Positions 31,152 to 41,660 of a stretch of 64,000 nt of DNA are shown here, piece by piece (the first letter of the stretch is position 1; every line of letters starts with the position of its first letter). Below the pieces are notes generated by a model. The model was not told the origin of the DNA. It did not search any database and saw only the letters and a program-made list of their open reading frames with translations. A program made the translations under genes and the position numbers. The stretch comes from Rhodococcus sp. HNM0569 (GTDB lineage: Bacteria; Actinomycetota; Actinomycetes; Mycobacteriales; Mycobacteriaceae): assembly GCF_012726205.1 (NCBI RefSeq), contig NZ_JAASAE010000003.1, forward strand, positions 124,001 to 188,000. Reading direction: 5' to 3'.

Positions 31152-31979
31152 ATGCAGGTCGTGAAGGACATCCTGCTCGTTGCGACCGACCTCGACGGCA
31201 CGCTGCTGCGTTCGGACCACACGGTCTCGTCCCGCACGGCCGCGGCGATGGCGGCGGCGCGTGACGCAGGCATCGAGATCGTGTGGGCGACGGCCCGCGC
31301 GCGGCACTCCGTGGGCGACCTCGCGTGCGCGGCCGGCTTCCGTGGGCTCGCGGTGTGCGCGAACGGGGCCGTCGCGCTCGACCTGGCCGACGGCACTCCG
31401 GTCGTCACCGGCACGGTCGACATCGAGATCGAGGCCGCCGCGGCGGCGATGAAAGCGGTGCGGGAGGTGCTGCCGGGCGTCGTGTTCGCCAATGTCGGGC
31501 CGACGTCCTTCGTCGCCGAACCGCGGTATGCGGCGCTGTGCGAGTTCGTCGACCACTACCGTCACCCGCACGAGATGGATCTGGCCGACGCGCTGCCGTC
31601 GATCGCGGAGCCGATGGTCAAGATCGTCGCGCGTCACCCGGACGTGCCCGCGGCCGAGCTGTACCGCATGGTCCTCGCGTCCGCGGTGCCCGGAATCGCC
31701 GTCACGCATTCCGGTGCGCCGTACATCGAGATGGCCGCGAGCGGTGTGTCGAAGGCCGCGGCGCTCGCCGAACTGTGCGCCGTCAAGGGCATCAGCGTGG
31801 ATCAGGTCGCCGCTGCGGGCGACGCCGTCAACGACATCCCGATGCTCGAGTGGGCGGGCACCGCGCTCGCGCCCGCCAACGCGCTGCCGGAGGTCGCGGC
31901 GCTCGCGCACCGCATGCTGCCGTCGAACGACGACGACGGCGTCGCGCACTTCCTCGAACAGCTCGTCGCCTCGCGCTGA
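31152..31979 (+). CDS. HAD-superfamily (Cof type) phosphatase
   Basis: This is a 275-residue Cof/class IIB HAD hydrolase. Motif I is ATDLDGTLL with the nucleophile Asp. The Lys is in GVSKAAALAEL, and motif IV is AAGDAVNDIPML. Such enzymes dephosphorylate sugar phosphates, flavin precursors or nucleotides. The start is uncertain between ATG 31152 and GTG 31161; neither has a strong ribosome site. Confidence 0.85.
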   Translation: MQVVKDILLVATDLDGTLLRSDHTVSSRTAAAMAAARDAGIEIVWATARARHSVGDLACAAGFRGLAVCANGAVALDLADGTPVVTGTVDIEIEAAAAAMKAVREVLPGVVFANVGPTSFVAEPRYAALCEFVDHYRHPHEMDLADALPSIAEPMVKIVARHPDVPAAELYRMVLASAVPGIAVTHSGAPYIEMAASGVSKAAALAELCAVKGISVDQVAAAGDAVNDIPMLEWAGTALAPANALPEVAALAHRMLPSNDDDGVAHFLEQLVASR

Positions 31980-31980
31980 C

Positions 31981-32057
31981 AGCCGCACCCCTATTACGCG
32001 TCCGCACCCCGACTCGCCGGGCGAATCGGGGTGCGGACGACAAGTGAGGGTGCGGCT
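31981..32057. terminator. Nested double hairpin between convergent genes
   Basis: The outer arms AGCCGCACCC (31981-31990) and GGGTGCGGCT (32048-32057) enclose the inner arms GTCCGCACCCCGA (32000-32012) and TCGGGGTGCGGAC (32026-32038); both pairs are perfect. It fills the space between the HAD gene and fadE33 and even overlaps the first two bases of the fadE33 stop codon. A bidirectional terminator is the best explanation. Confidence 0.65.
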
Positions 32058-33135
32058 ACAGCCCTGCTGCCGCCGCGAGCTCCGGCAGGTAGGTGCTCGG
32101 CGCACCGAACAGCTGCGCGCTGCCGTGGGCACGCTTGAAGTACAGCTGCGCGTCGTGCTCCCAGGTGATCGCGATGCCACCGTGCAATTGCACCGCCTCG
32201 GCGGCCACCTGCTCGAACGCTTCCGAGCAGTACACCTTCGCGATCGCGGCATCCTCGGCGCTACCCGATTGCGCCGCCGCGTACGACATCGACCGTGCGG
32301 TCTCGACGAGCGCATACATGTCGGCCATGCGGTGCTTGAGCGCCTGGAACGACCCGATCACGCGGCCGAACTGCTTGCGCGACTTGGTGTAGTCGACGGT
32401 CTGCTCGAGCAGTGCTGCCGCGGCACCCACCTGTTCGGCGGACAGCGCGACGAGCGCGTGGGTGCGCAGCCGGTCGGCGAGGTCCGCGGGCGCCGCGATC
32501 CGCGTGCCGGGCACGGACGCGAACGAGACCTCGGAAAGTGCACGCGTCGGATCCATCGACGGGACGCGTCGGCGGGTGACGCCTTCGGCGGTGGGATCGA
32601 CCTCGTACAACCCGTCGTGGGTGAGCACCAGCAGAACGTCCGCGACGTCGCCGCCCAGCACGAAGTGCGCCGTGCCGGTCAGCGTGTCTGCACTGCTCTC
32701 GACGCCGAATCCGGTCCAGCCGTGCGCGTCGGCCCAGCACACGGCGAGGGTCGACGTACCCGCGGCCGCCGACGGCAACAGCCGCGCGCACGCGTCGGCG
32801 TCGTCCGACGACAACAGCGCGAACGTGCCGAGTACCGCCGAACCGAGCATCGGCGACGGGGTGAGCCGCCTGCCGAGCTCCTCCTGCACGACGTGCAATT
32901 CCGCGATTCCTGCCCCGACGCCGTCGTACTCCTCCGGGACTGCGAGGGCTGCGACGCCGATCTGCTCGCACAGCTTCGACCACACGTCGGCGTCGTAGCC
33001 GGTGTCGGTGGTGGTGGCGCGGCGCACCGCTGCCGAGTCGGAGTGCTTCGTGAGCAGGTCCCGGACCGAGGCGCGCAGTGCCGCCTGTTCCTCGGTTTCG
33101 CCGAACGATGCGCGCTCGGCCGTCCCGACGCTCAC
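32056..33135 (-). CDS. ipdE2: Acyl-CoA dehydrogenase, FadE33/IpdE2-like
   Basis: This is a 359-residue acyl-CoA dehydrogenase-fold protein, last in the fadD3-led operon. In mycobacteria IpdE2 (FadE33) pairs with IpdE1 (FadE30) as an alpha2beta2 enzyme that dehydrogenates 5-OH-HIP-CoA, the first beta-oxidation step on rings C/D. The C-terminal helical domain is recognisable (KSRKQFGRVIGSFQALKHRMADM, EAVQLHGGIAITWEHDAQLYFKR). The start is GTG 33135, overlapping the preceding stop (GTGA). The assignment to FadE33 rather than another FadE rests on gene order and shape. Confidence 0.82.
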   Translation of the reverse strand: MSVGTAERASFGETEEQAALRASVRDLLTKHSDSAAVRRATTTDTGYDADVWSKLCEQIGVAALAVPEEYDGVGAGIAELHVVQEELGRRLTPSPMLGSAVLGTFALLSSDDADACARLLPSAAAGTSTLAVCWADAHGWTGFGVESSADTLTGTAHFVLGGDVADVLLVLTHDGLYEVDPTAEGVTRRRVPSMDPTRALSEVSFASVPGTRIAAPADLADRLRTHALVALSAEQVGAAAALLEQTVDYTKSRKQFGRVIGSFQALKHRMADMYALVETARSMSYAAAQSGSAEDAAIAKVYCSEAFEQVAAEAVQLHGGIAITWEHDAQLYFKRAHGSAQLFGAPSTYLPELAAAAGL

Positions 33136-34094
33136 GACGCGACCGCCACGGCGACGCGTTCGCGGTGCCATGCGGGCGTGCCCCATGCGGTGACGAGGGC
33201 GCGAACCTTGGTGAGCCACAACGACAGATCGTGCTCCTGGGTGTAGCCGATCGCGCCGTGCACCTGCAGTCCGACGCGCGCGGCCCGGTACGCGGCGTCG
33301 CCGCACGCGACCTTCGCGGCGGACACGTCCCGCGACGCGTCGCGGTCGCCGTCGCGCACCGCGAGCGCCGCGCCGTGCAGCAACGGGCGGGCCATCTCGA
33401 GCGCGACCGCGACCTCGGCGAGGTGGTGCTTGATCGCCTGGAACTGGCCGATGACCTTGCCGAACTGCTTGCGCTGTTTCGCATAGTCGGTGGTCGCCTC
33501 GAGCAGGTGCGTGCCGAGGCCCTGCAACTGCGCGGCGGTGGCGAGTGCGCCGAGGTCGAACGCCGCGTCGGTGTCGGCCGTGCCGAGGGACGCGTCGACG
33601 GTCGCGCGGAACAGCCGCCGCGCAGGGTCGACGGAAGCTTCGGGGGCGCCGTAGGACGCTGTCGACACGGAGCCGTCGCCCGCGACGAGGACGAGGTCCG
33701 CGGTGTCTGCGTCGACCGCGAACGGCACGCGCGGGGGCGCGGCGACGGTCGCGAGGGAGCCTTCCGCGAGCGAGGCGAGCCGGTCGGCAGCCGCCGACGC
33801 GAGCAGTGCCGGTGCGACCGCGACGGTGTCGGCGACCGGGCCGGGCATCGCGTGCCTGCCGAGTTGCTCGACGGCGACGACCATGTCGACGGCGTCGGCG
33901 CCCATTCCGCCGTTCTCCTCCGAGATCAACAGTGCGGTGACACCGGTGTCGGCGAGCCTGCTCCACACCGCCCGCCCGGGGGCGGTGTCGCCCGCGGCCC
34001 ACGCGCGGGCGACGGCCGGCAGGTCGGACTTCGCGAGCAGGGCGTCGATGCTCGCCGCGAAGTCGCGATGGTCGTCGTCGAGGGTGAATCTCAT
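33132..34094 (-). CDS. fadE32: Acyl-CoA dehydrogenase, FadE32-like
   Basis: This is a 320-residue short acyl-CoA dehydrogenase subunit. Its length and place match FadE32 of M. tuberculosis. Steroid FadE proteins of this kind work as heterotetramers with a neighbour, here probably FadE31. Loss of fadE32 in M. smegmatis is known to accumulate MOODA, so it acts after ring C opening. The C-terminal domain motif is KQRKQFGKVIGQFQAIKHHLAEV with LQVHGAIGYTQEHD. Its start overlaps the fadE31 stop (ATGA). Confidence 0.82.
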   Translation of the reverse strand: MRFTLDDDHRDFAASIDALLAKSDLPAVARAWAAGDTAPGRAVWSRLADTGVTALLISEENGGMGADAVDMVVAVEQLGRHAMPGPVADTVAVAPALLASAAADRLASLAEGSLATVAAPPRVPFAVDADTADLVLVAGDGSVSTASYGAPEASVDPARRLFRATVDASLGTADTDAAFDLGALATAAQLQGLGTHLLEATTDYAKQRKQFGKVIGQFQAIKHHLAEVAVALEMARPLLHGAALAVRDGDRDASRDVSAAKVACGDAAYRAARVGLQVHGAIGYTQEHDLSLWLTKVRALVTAWGTPAWHRERVAVAVAS

Positions 34095-35266
34095 CGGTCC
34101 GCCTTCGGTAGGCCGAGCAGGCGCTCGGCGATCACGTTCTTCTGGATCTCGTTGGTGCCTGCATAGATCGGGCCGGACAACGAGAACAGGTAGCCGTCGG
34201 TCCACGGTCCGGCGAGCTCGGCCTCGGGACCGAGCAGGTCGAGTGCGGTCTCGTGCGTCGCGATGTCCCACTCGGACCAGAAGACCTTGTTGATCGACGA
34301 CTCGGCGCCCAACTGCCCGCCGTCGGCGAGGCGGGTGACGGTGCCGAATGTGCTCAGCTGGTATGCCCGAGCGCCGATCCAGGCATCGGCGATCCGGGCC
34401 CGCAGCGCGGTGTCGGTGCGCACCTCGTCGTCGCGGCCCGCGGTCTCGCGGTAGGCCGCGACGAGTCGGTCGACGGTCGCGAGGAAGCGGCCGGGGCTGC
34501 GCAGCGACAGGCCACGCTCGTTGCTCGCGGTGCTCATCGCGACGCGCCAGCCCTCGTCGACCGTGCCGATGACGCCGGATGCCCCCGGTTCGGCCGGATC
34601 GTCCGGCACGAACACGTCTTCGAGGAAGATCTCGGCGAAGCCGGGCTCGCCGTCGAGCTGGTCGATCGGCCGGATCGTGACGCCCGGCGAGCGCAGGTCG
34701 AACATGAAGTAGGTGATGCCCTTGTGCCGGGGTGCCTCCGGGTTGGATCGGAACAGCCCGAACCCCCAGTCGGCGAAGCTCGCCCGCGAACTCCACGTCT
34801 TCTGCCCGTTGAGCACCCACCCGCCGTCGACGCGCTTCGCGGTCGAGCGCAGGCTCGCGAGGTCGCTGCCCGACTCGGGCTCCGACCATGCCTGCGCCCA
34901 GATGTCGTCGGCGCGTGCCATCCGCGGCATGATGCGGGCGAGCTGCTCGGCGTTCGCGTGCTCGAACAGGGTGGGCGCCAACAGGAAGATGCCGTTCTGG
35001 CTCACCCGTCCCGGGGCACCCGCCCGGTAGTACTCCTCCTCGAACACGACCCACTGCAGTAGCGACGCGTCGCGGCCGCCGAGGTCTTCGGGCCACGACA
35101 CGACCGACAGCTTCGCGCCCGCGAGCGTGCGCTCCCATTCGCGGTGCGCTTCGAACCCTTCCGCGGTGTCCATCGACGGCAGCGGGGTGGCGGGCACGTT
35201 CTCCTTCAGGAAGGCCCGCACCTCGTCGCGGAAGGCGAGGGTATGTTCGTCCAGTGACAGGTCCAC
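34091..35266 (-). CDS. fadE31: Acyl-CoA dehydrogenase, FadE31-like
   Basis: This is a 391-residue full-length acyl-CoA dehydrogenase subunit. FAD/substrate motifs are AWSEPESGSDLASLRS, NGQKTWSS and the C-terminal GPIYAGTNEIQKNVIAERLLGLPK. It is the likely FAD-binding partner of FadE32, in the MOODA-CoA stage of ring C/D breakdown. The GTG at 35266 begins VDLSLDEH, with GGAG about 14 nt upstream. It lies two bases after the stop of the hydratase gene. Confidence 0.85.
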   Translation of the reverse strand: MDLSLDEHTLAFRDEVRAFLKENVPATPLPSMDTAEGFEAHREWERTLAGAKLSVVSWPEDLGGRDASLLQWVVFEEEYYRAGAPGRVSQNGIFLLAPTLFEHANAEQLARIMPRMARADDIWAQAWSEPESGSDLASLRSTAKRVDGGWVLNGQKTWSSRASFADWGFGLFRSNPEAPRHKGITYFMFDLRSPGVTIRPIDQLDGEPGFAEIFLEDVFVPDDPAEPGASGVIGTVDEGWRVAMSTASNERGLSLRSPGRFLATVDRLVAAYRETAGRDDEVRTDTALRARIADAWIGARAYQLSTFGTVTRLADGGQLGAESSINKVFWSEWDIATHETALDLLGPEAELAGPWTDGYLFSLSGPIYAGTNEIQKNVIAERLLGLPKADR

Positions 35267-35268
35267 TG

Positions 35269-36141
35269 TTACTTCGCTCCTTCTGCGGACGACTTGCCGC
35301 TTGCAGCCATGGACTTGGCATCCTGGCCACCCAGTGAATCCGTACCGACCTCGGCATTGTGTGCGTGCGCGAAATGGTGCAGGCCGAACACCGAGTCCAT
35401 GCCCGAACGCATACCCATCAGATCCTCGGACTGGTTGACGGCCTTCTTGGTGAGCGCGAGGCCCAGGCGTGGCATCTTCGCGACGCGCTCGGCGATCTCG
35501 AAGGTCTCCTTCTCGAGGTCGTCGCGCGGTACGACGCGGTTGACCATGCCCACCTCGTACGCGCGCTGCGCGCCGAACCGGTCGCCCGTGAACAGCATCT
35601 CCTTCGCGAACCGCGGCCCGACCATCCACGGGTGCGCGAAGTACTCGACGCCGGGAATGCCCATGCGCACCACGGGGTCCGAGAAGAAGGCGTCGTCGGA
35701 CGCGACGATCATGTCGCACACCCACGCGAGCATGAGGCCGCCCGCGATGCATGCGCCCTGCACCATCGCGATCGTGGGCTTCGGGATCTCGCGCCAGCGG
35801 CGGCACATCCCGAGGTACACCTCCATCTCGCGCGCGAAGCGCTGGTCGCCGCCCTGCTTGTCGACGTGGTCCCACCACATCACGGCCTTGTTGTCGTAGT
35901 GCACGTGGTGGTCGCGGCCCGGTGTGCCGATGTCGTGGCCCGCGCTGAAATGTTTTCCGTTGGCCGCCAGCACGATCACCCTGACGTCGTCGTCCTCGAC
36001 GGCCCGCTCGAATGCGGCGTCGAGTGCGTACGTCATGACCGAGTTCTGCGCGTTGCGGTAGTCGGGACGGTTGAGCGTCACGACGGCGACCGAGTCGCGC
36101 ACCTCGTAGGTGACGACATCGGGCTCGTAGGGGATGGTCAC
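35269..36141 (-). CDS. Enoyl-CoA hydratase (crotonase family), EchA13-like
   Basis: This is a 290-residue crotonase. The oxyanion loops are visible as GKHFSAGHDIGTPG and QGACIAGGLMLAWVCD. The insert WWDHVDKQGGDQRFAREMEVYLGMCRRW is typical of the larger EchA13-type group. The start is GTG 36141, overlapping the fadD3 stop (GTGA), so it is within the fadD3 operon. In M. tuberculosis no echA lies between fadD3 and fadE31, so this gene is an addition to that arrangement. It probably hydrates a ring C/D enoyl-CoA. Confidence 0.82.
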   Translation of the reverse strand: MTIPYEPDVVTYEVRDSVAVVTLNRPDYRNAQNSVMTYALDAAFERAVEDDDVRVIVLAANGKHFSAGHDIGTPGRDHHVHYDNKAVMWWDHVDKQGGDQRFAREMEVYLGMCRRWREIPKPTIAMVQGACIAGGLMLAWVCDMIVASDDAFFSDPVVRMGIPGVEYFAHPWMVGPRFAKEMLFTGDRFGAQRAYEVGMVNRVVPRDDLEKETFEIAERVAKMPRLGLALTKKAVNQSEDLMGMRSGMDSVFGLHHFAHAHNAEVGTDSLGGQDAKSMAASGKSSAEGAK

Positions 36142-37685
36142 GACTTCTCCTCACGCAGAACGTTCTTGAGTACTTTTCCGGACGGATTACGGGGCAGCGA
36201 TTCGACGAACCGCACCGAGCTCGGCACCTTGAACTTCGCGAGGCGCTGCCGGCAGAACGCGATGACGTCCTCTTCCGTGACGGCCTGCCCCTGCTTGACC
36301 ACGATGAACGCCCGGCCCATCTCGCCCATGCGTTCGTCGGGCACGCCGATGACGGCCGATTCGGCGACCGCGTCGAGCCGCGCGAGTTCGTTCTCGATCT
36401 CGGCGGGATACACGTTGAACCCGCCGGAGATGTACATGTCCTTGAGCCGGTCGGTGATGTCGAGATAGCCGCGCTCGTCGAGCGTGCCGACGTCGCCGGT
36501 GTGCAACCAGCCGTCGGTGTCGATCGCCTTCGCGGTGGCCTCGGGGTCGTCGAGGTAGCCGAGCATGACGTTGGGGCCGCGAACCAGGATCTCGTCGTGC
36601 TCGCCGATACGGACCTCGAAGCCCGCGGTCGCGCGACCCGACGACGTCGACACCGTGACGGGGTCGTCGTCGGTGCGGCACATCGTGACCACGACGGCCT
36701 CGGTCTGGCCGTATGCCGTGATGACGGCGTCGAATCCGAGTTCGGACTGCATGCGCTCGACGAGCCGCACCGGTACGGCGGCCGCACCGGTGATCGCGAC
36801 GCGCAGGCTCGACAGATCGTGGTTCGGCCGGTCCGGGTGGTCGAGGATTGACTGGAAGATCGTGGGCGCCCCCGCGAGGATGCTGATCTGCTCGGCCTCG
36901 GTGTGCGACATGAGCGACGGCACGTCGAAGACCGCCATCGGCACGACGGTGGCGCCACGCAGCAGGCACACCACGATGCCGGCCTTGTAGCCGAAGGTGT
37001 GGAAGAACGGGTTGATGATCAGATAGTTGTCGTCGGACACGACCTCGGCGCAGTCGGCCCACGAGTCCGCGATGTCGACGGTCTGCCGCTGCGCGGTGAG
37101 CACGCCCTTGCTGCGTCCCGTGGTGCCCGACGTGAACAGGATGTCCGCGATGTCCTCGGCCGAGACCGCCCGGGCGCGCTCGTCGGCGCGGGCACGGGTG
37201 TCGTCGTCGGCGAGCGCGGTGAAGTCGTCGAAGTCGAGCACGCCCTCGGTCGGCTCGTCGCCACCGTCGACCGGCACACGCACGACGGTGGGGATGTGCA
37301 GATCCGGTGCGACCTCGCGCAGCTGCGCGTAGCGGTCGGCCCGCAGGAAGTTGCCGGCCACGACGAGTACCTGCGCGTCGACGCGTTCGACGATGTCGTG
37401 CGCCTCCGTGCCGGTGTAGCGCGTGTTGATCGGCACGACGACGCCACCGGCGTAGTGCGTGCCGAGCAGCGCGACGATCCAGTGATACGTGTTGGGCGAC
37501 CAGATCGCGACGCGCCCGCCCGGCTCGAGTCCGCGTGCGATCGCGGCGGCCGCGAAATCGCGGGCACGGGCGTGCAACTGTGCGAAGGTCAAGCGGGTGT
37601 CGCCGTCGGCCACTGCGATGCGGTCGGCGTAGAGGTCCGCGGCGCGGACGAGCGCTGCGGGGGTGGTTCTCGGTTTCTCGGTCAC
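36138..37685 (-). CDS. fadD3: HIP-CoA synthetase (acyl-CoA ligase)
   Basis: This is a 515-residue ANL ligase that activates HIP, the bicyclic product of ring A/B cleavage, to HIP-CoA, and so supplies the KstR2 pathway. Motifs: FTSGTTGRSKG near residue 190, YGQTEA near 325, the hinge GYLDITDRLKD near 400 and the catalytic Lys in NPSGKVLK near the end. The GTG start follows GGGAGCGAA. It is the first gene of the leftward operon fadD3-echA-fadE31-fadE32-fadE33, divergent from fadE30, as in M. tuberculosis. Confidence 0.9.
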   Translation of the reverse strand: MTEKPRTTPAALVRAADLYADRIAVADGDTRLTFAQLHARARDFAAAAIARGLEPGGRVAIWSPNTYHWIVALLGTHYAGGVVVPINTRYTGTEAHDIVERVDAQVLVVAGNFLRADRYAQLREVAPDLHIPTVVRVPVDGGDEPTEGVLDFDDFTALADDDTRARADERARAVSAEDIADILFTSGTTGRSKGVLTAQRQTVDIADSWADCAEVVSDDNYLIINPFFHTFGYKAGIVVCLLRGATVVPMAVFDVPSLMSHTEAEQISILAGAPTIFQSILDHPDRPNHDLSSLRVAITGAAAVPVRLVERMQSELGFDAVITAYGQTEAVVVTMCRTDDDPVTVSTSSGRATAGFEVRIGEHDEILVRGPNVMLGYLDDPEATAKAIDTDGWLHTGDVGTLDERGYLDITDRLKDMYISGGFNVYPAEIENELARLDAVAESAVIGVPDERMGEMGRAFIVVKQGQAVTEEDVIAFCRQRLAKFKVPSSVRFVESLPRNPSGKVLKNVLREEKS

Positions 37686-37702
37686 TTCGCTCCCTACTAC
37701 CT

Positions 37703-37716
37703 AGCAAGTGCTTGGT
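37703..37716. promoter_or_regulatory. KstR2-type operator between fadD3 and fadE30
   Basis: AGCAAGTGCTTGGT is a perfect match to the KstR2 consensus AnCAAGnnCTTGnT. It lies 18 bp from the fadD3 start and 16 bp from the fadE30 start, so one dimer site can control both operons. Nine-base arms (CCTAGCAAG / CTTGGTAGG) match with one mismatch. Confidence 0.85.
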
Positions 37717-37732
37717 AGGTTATCGTACGAAC

Positions 37733-38961
<1,229 letters not shown>

Positions 38962-38965
<4 letters not shown>

Positions 38966-39771
38966 GTTCCCCGCACCTGTCCCCGCTGGCCACCCCGCCC
39001 GAGGAAACCCCCGGCCACAACCTGCTGGGCGACAAGAAGGTCGTCGTCACCGCAGCGGCAGGCACGGGCATCGGGTACGCGACCGCGCGCCGCGCGCTGC
39101 TCGAGGGCGCCGACGTCCTCGTCTCCGACTGGCACGAACGCCGCCTCGGCGAGACCCGCGAGAGGCTCGCCGCAGAGTTCCCCGACCGCAAGGTCGAGGC
39201 ACTCGCGTGCGATGTATCGAAGACCGCGCAGGTCGACGAGCTGATCACCGGTGCCGCTGCCGCGCTCGGGCGCATCGACGTGCTCGTCAACAATGCGGGC
39301 CTCGGCGGCGAGACGCCGCTCGTCGACATGACCGACGACGAGTGGGATCGCGTCCTCGACATCACCCTGAACGGCACCTTCCGCGCGACGCGCGCGGCGC
39401 TGCGGCACTTCCGCGACGCCGGGCACGGCGGCATCCTCGTCAACAACGCATCGGTGCTCGGGTGGCGCGCGCAGCACTCGCAGGCGCACTACGCGGCCGC
39501 CAAGGCCGGCGTCATGGCACTCACCCGGTGCAGCGCGATCGAGGCCGCAGAGTACGGCGTCCGCATCAACGCCGTCGCGCCGTCGATCGCGCGGCACGCA
39601 TTCCTGGCGAAGGTCACGAGCGAGGATCTGCTCGACCAGCTCGCGTCGCGCGAGGCATTCGGCCGCGCGGCCGAGGTGTGGGAGATCGCCGCGACGATCG
39701 CGATGCTCGCGAGCGACTACTCGACTTATCTCACCGGCGAGGTGGTGTCCATCTCGTCGCAGCGTGCGTGA
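38962..39771 (+). CDS. ipdF: Short-chain dehydrogenase IpdF
   Basis: This is a 269-residue short-chain dehydrogenase. The cofactor loop reads TAAAGTGIGYAT, a variant of TGxxxGxG. NNAG is present, and the active site is Ser/Tyr-x3-Lys in NASVLGW...YAAAK. IpdF is known to act on 5-OH-HIC-CoA ahead of IpdC and EchA20. The ATG overlaps the ipdE1 stop (ATGA). Its place between fadE30 and kstR2 is the same as Rv3559c. Confidence 0.86.
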
Positions 39772-39801
39772 GCGCGTGTACCCGGTCGATAGGATCATCT
39801 G

Positions 39802-40404
39802 ATGACTCCAGCTCGCGAAGACGCAGGTAAGGGCGCCCGTAGGGCCGAGCTGCTCGCCATCGCGGCGACGCTGTTCGCCGAGCGTGGGGTGCGCGCCACC
39901 ACCGTTCGGGACATCGCCGACGCCGCCGGCATCCTGTCCGGCAGTCTGTACCACCATTTCGACTCGAAGGAGTCGATGGTCGACGAGATCCTGCGCAGCT
40001 TCCTGGGCGAGCTGTTCGGGCGGTACCGCGAGATCGTCGCGTCCGAACTCGACGCGCGCACCACGCTGGAAGCGCTCGTGACGAGTTCGTACGAGGCGAT
40101 CGATTCGTCGCACGCGGCGGTGGCGATCTACCAGGACGAGGTCAAGCACCTCCTCGACAACGACCGGTTCGCGTACCTGCGCGAGTACAACACCGAGTTC
40201 CGCACGTTGTGGGAGGGAGTGCTCACGCGCGGCATCGCCGACGGCACCTTCCGTGCCGACACCGACGTCGAACTCGTGTTCCGCTTCCTGCGCGACACCG
40301 TGTGGGTGGCCGTCCGTTGGTACCGGCCCGGTGGCACTCTCACCGCAGACACCGTTGCCAAGCAATACCTTTCGATAGTTCTCGACGGACTCGCCAGTCC
40401 GTGA
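39802..40404 (+). CDS. kstR2: TetR-family repressor KstR2
   Basis: This is a 200-residue TetR regulator. The N-terminal helix-turn-helix reads TTVRDIADAAGILSGSLYHHFDSK. KstR2 represses the HIP-degradation genes and is released by HIP-CoA. The identification rests on its place in the fadE30-ipdF-kstR2-fadA6 run (as Rv3560c-Rv3556c) and on the two KstR2-type operators in this window. It has only a weak ribosome site (AGGATC). Confidence 0.88.
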   Translation: MTPAREDAGKGARRAELLAIAATLFAERGVRATTVRDIADAAGILSGSLYHHFDSKESMVDEILRSFLGELFGRYREIVASELDARTTLEALVTSSYEAIDSSHAAVAIYQDEVKHLLDNDRFAYLREYNTEFRTLWEGVLTRGIADGTFRADTDVELVFRFLRDTVWVAVRWYRPGGTLTADTVAKQYLSIVLDGLASP

Positions 40405-40454
40405 CCGTCCACCGGTGCGCTCGGCCGAGCGCACCCCACACTCGAGGAGAGCAC

Positions 40455-41606
40455 ATGGCCCGCGAGGTCTACATCGTCGACGCCGTCCGTACACCCATCG
40501 GCAAGAAGAACGGCGGCCTGTCGCCGATCCACCCGATCGATCTCGGCGCGCACGTCGTCAAGGAGATCGTGCGCCGCACCGGTATCAGCCCGGAGAACGT
40601 CGACGACGTCGTGTTCGGCTGCGTCGACGCGATCGGCGGCCAGGCAGGCAACATCGCCCGCATGGCCTGGCTCGCAGCCGGTTTCCCCGAGGCGGTGCCC
40701 GGCGTGACGGTGGACCGGCAGTGCGGGTCGAGTCAGCAGGCCGTGCACTTCGGCGCGCAGGCGATCCTGTCCGGCACCGCCGAGGTGATCCTGACCGGCG
40801 GCGTGCAGAACATGAGCCGCATTCCCATCTCGGCGGCGATGATCGTCGGCAAGGAGTACGGATTCGACACGCCCACATCGGGTTCGGTCGGTTGGACCGA
40901 GCGGTACGGCGACCAGGAGGTGTCGCAGTTCCGCGGTGCCGAGCTGATCGCGGAGAAGTGGGACCTGAGTCGCGAGGACCTCGAGCACTGGGCATTGCAG
41001 AGCCACGAGCGTGCCAAGACCGCGATCGCGGAGGGCCGGTTCGACCGTGAGATCGTGCCGGTCGGCGACTGCGCGGTCGACGAGGGCCCGCGCGAGACGA
41101 GCCTCGAGAAGATGGCGGCGCTGCAGCCGCTCGTCGAAGGTGGGCGACTCACCGCTGCCGTCGCGAGCCAGATCTCGGACGGCGCGAGTGCCGTCATGCT
41201 CGCGTCGGGCGACGCCGTCGAGAAGTACGGTCTCACGCCGCGGGCCCGCATCCACCACCTCAGCGCGCGGGGCGACGACCCGATCTTCATGCTCAGCGCG
41301 CCGATCCCGGCGACGCAGCACGCGCTCGAGCGCACCGGCCTGAGCATCGACGACATCGACCTGGTCGAGATCAACGAGGCGTTCGCGCCCGTCGTGCTCG
41401 CGTGGATCAAGGAGATCGGTGCCGATCCCGCGAAGGTCAACGTCAACGGCGGCGCGATCGCGCTCGGTCACCCGCTCGGCGCCACCGGCACCAAGCTCAT
41501 GGCGACACTCGTCAACGAGCTCGAGCGCACCGGCGGCCGCTGGGGCCTGCAGACGATCTGCGAGGGTGGCGGCACCGCGAACGTCACGATCATCGAGCGG
41601 GTCTGA
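40455..41606 (+). CDS. fadA6: Acetyl-CoA acetyltransferase (thiolase) FadA6
   Basis: This is a 383-residue thiolase. The nucleophile is Cys90 (VDRQCGSSQQ), with His in NGGAIALGHPLGATG and the second Cys in CEGGGTAN. In the KstR2 pathway FadA6 carries out thiolytic cleavage during ring C/D beta-oxidation. The ATG follows CGAGGAGAG. It lies 50 bp after kstR2 on the same strand. Confidence 0.88.
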   Translation: MAREVYIVDAVRTPIGKKNGGLSPIHPIDLGAHVVKEIVRRTGISPENVDDVVFGCVDAIGGQAGNIARMAWLAAGFPEAVPGVTVDRQCGSSQQAVHFGAQAILSGTAEVILTGGVQNMSRIPISAAMIVGKEYGFDTPTSGSVGWTERYGDQEVSQFRGAELIAEKWDLSREDLEHWALQSHERAKTAIAEGRFDREIVPVGDCAVDEGPRETSLEKMAALQPLVEGGRLTAAVASQISDGASAVMLASGDAVEKYGLTPRARIHHLSARGDDPIFMLSAPIPATQHALERTGLSIDDIDLVEINEAFAPVVLAWIKEIGADPAKVNVNGGAIALGHPLGATGTKLMATLVNELERTGGRWGLQTICEGGGTANVTIIERV

Positions 41607-41660
41607 TCTACTCACCCGCGTGGCAGTGTGCGCCGATCAACGCGACGAGAGGGAGACACC

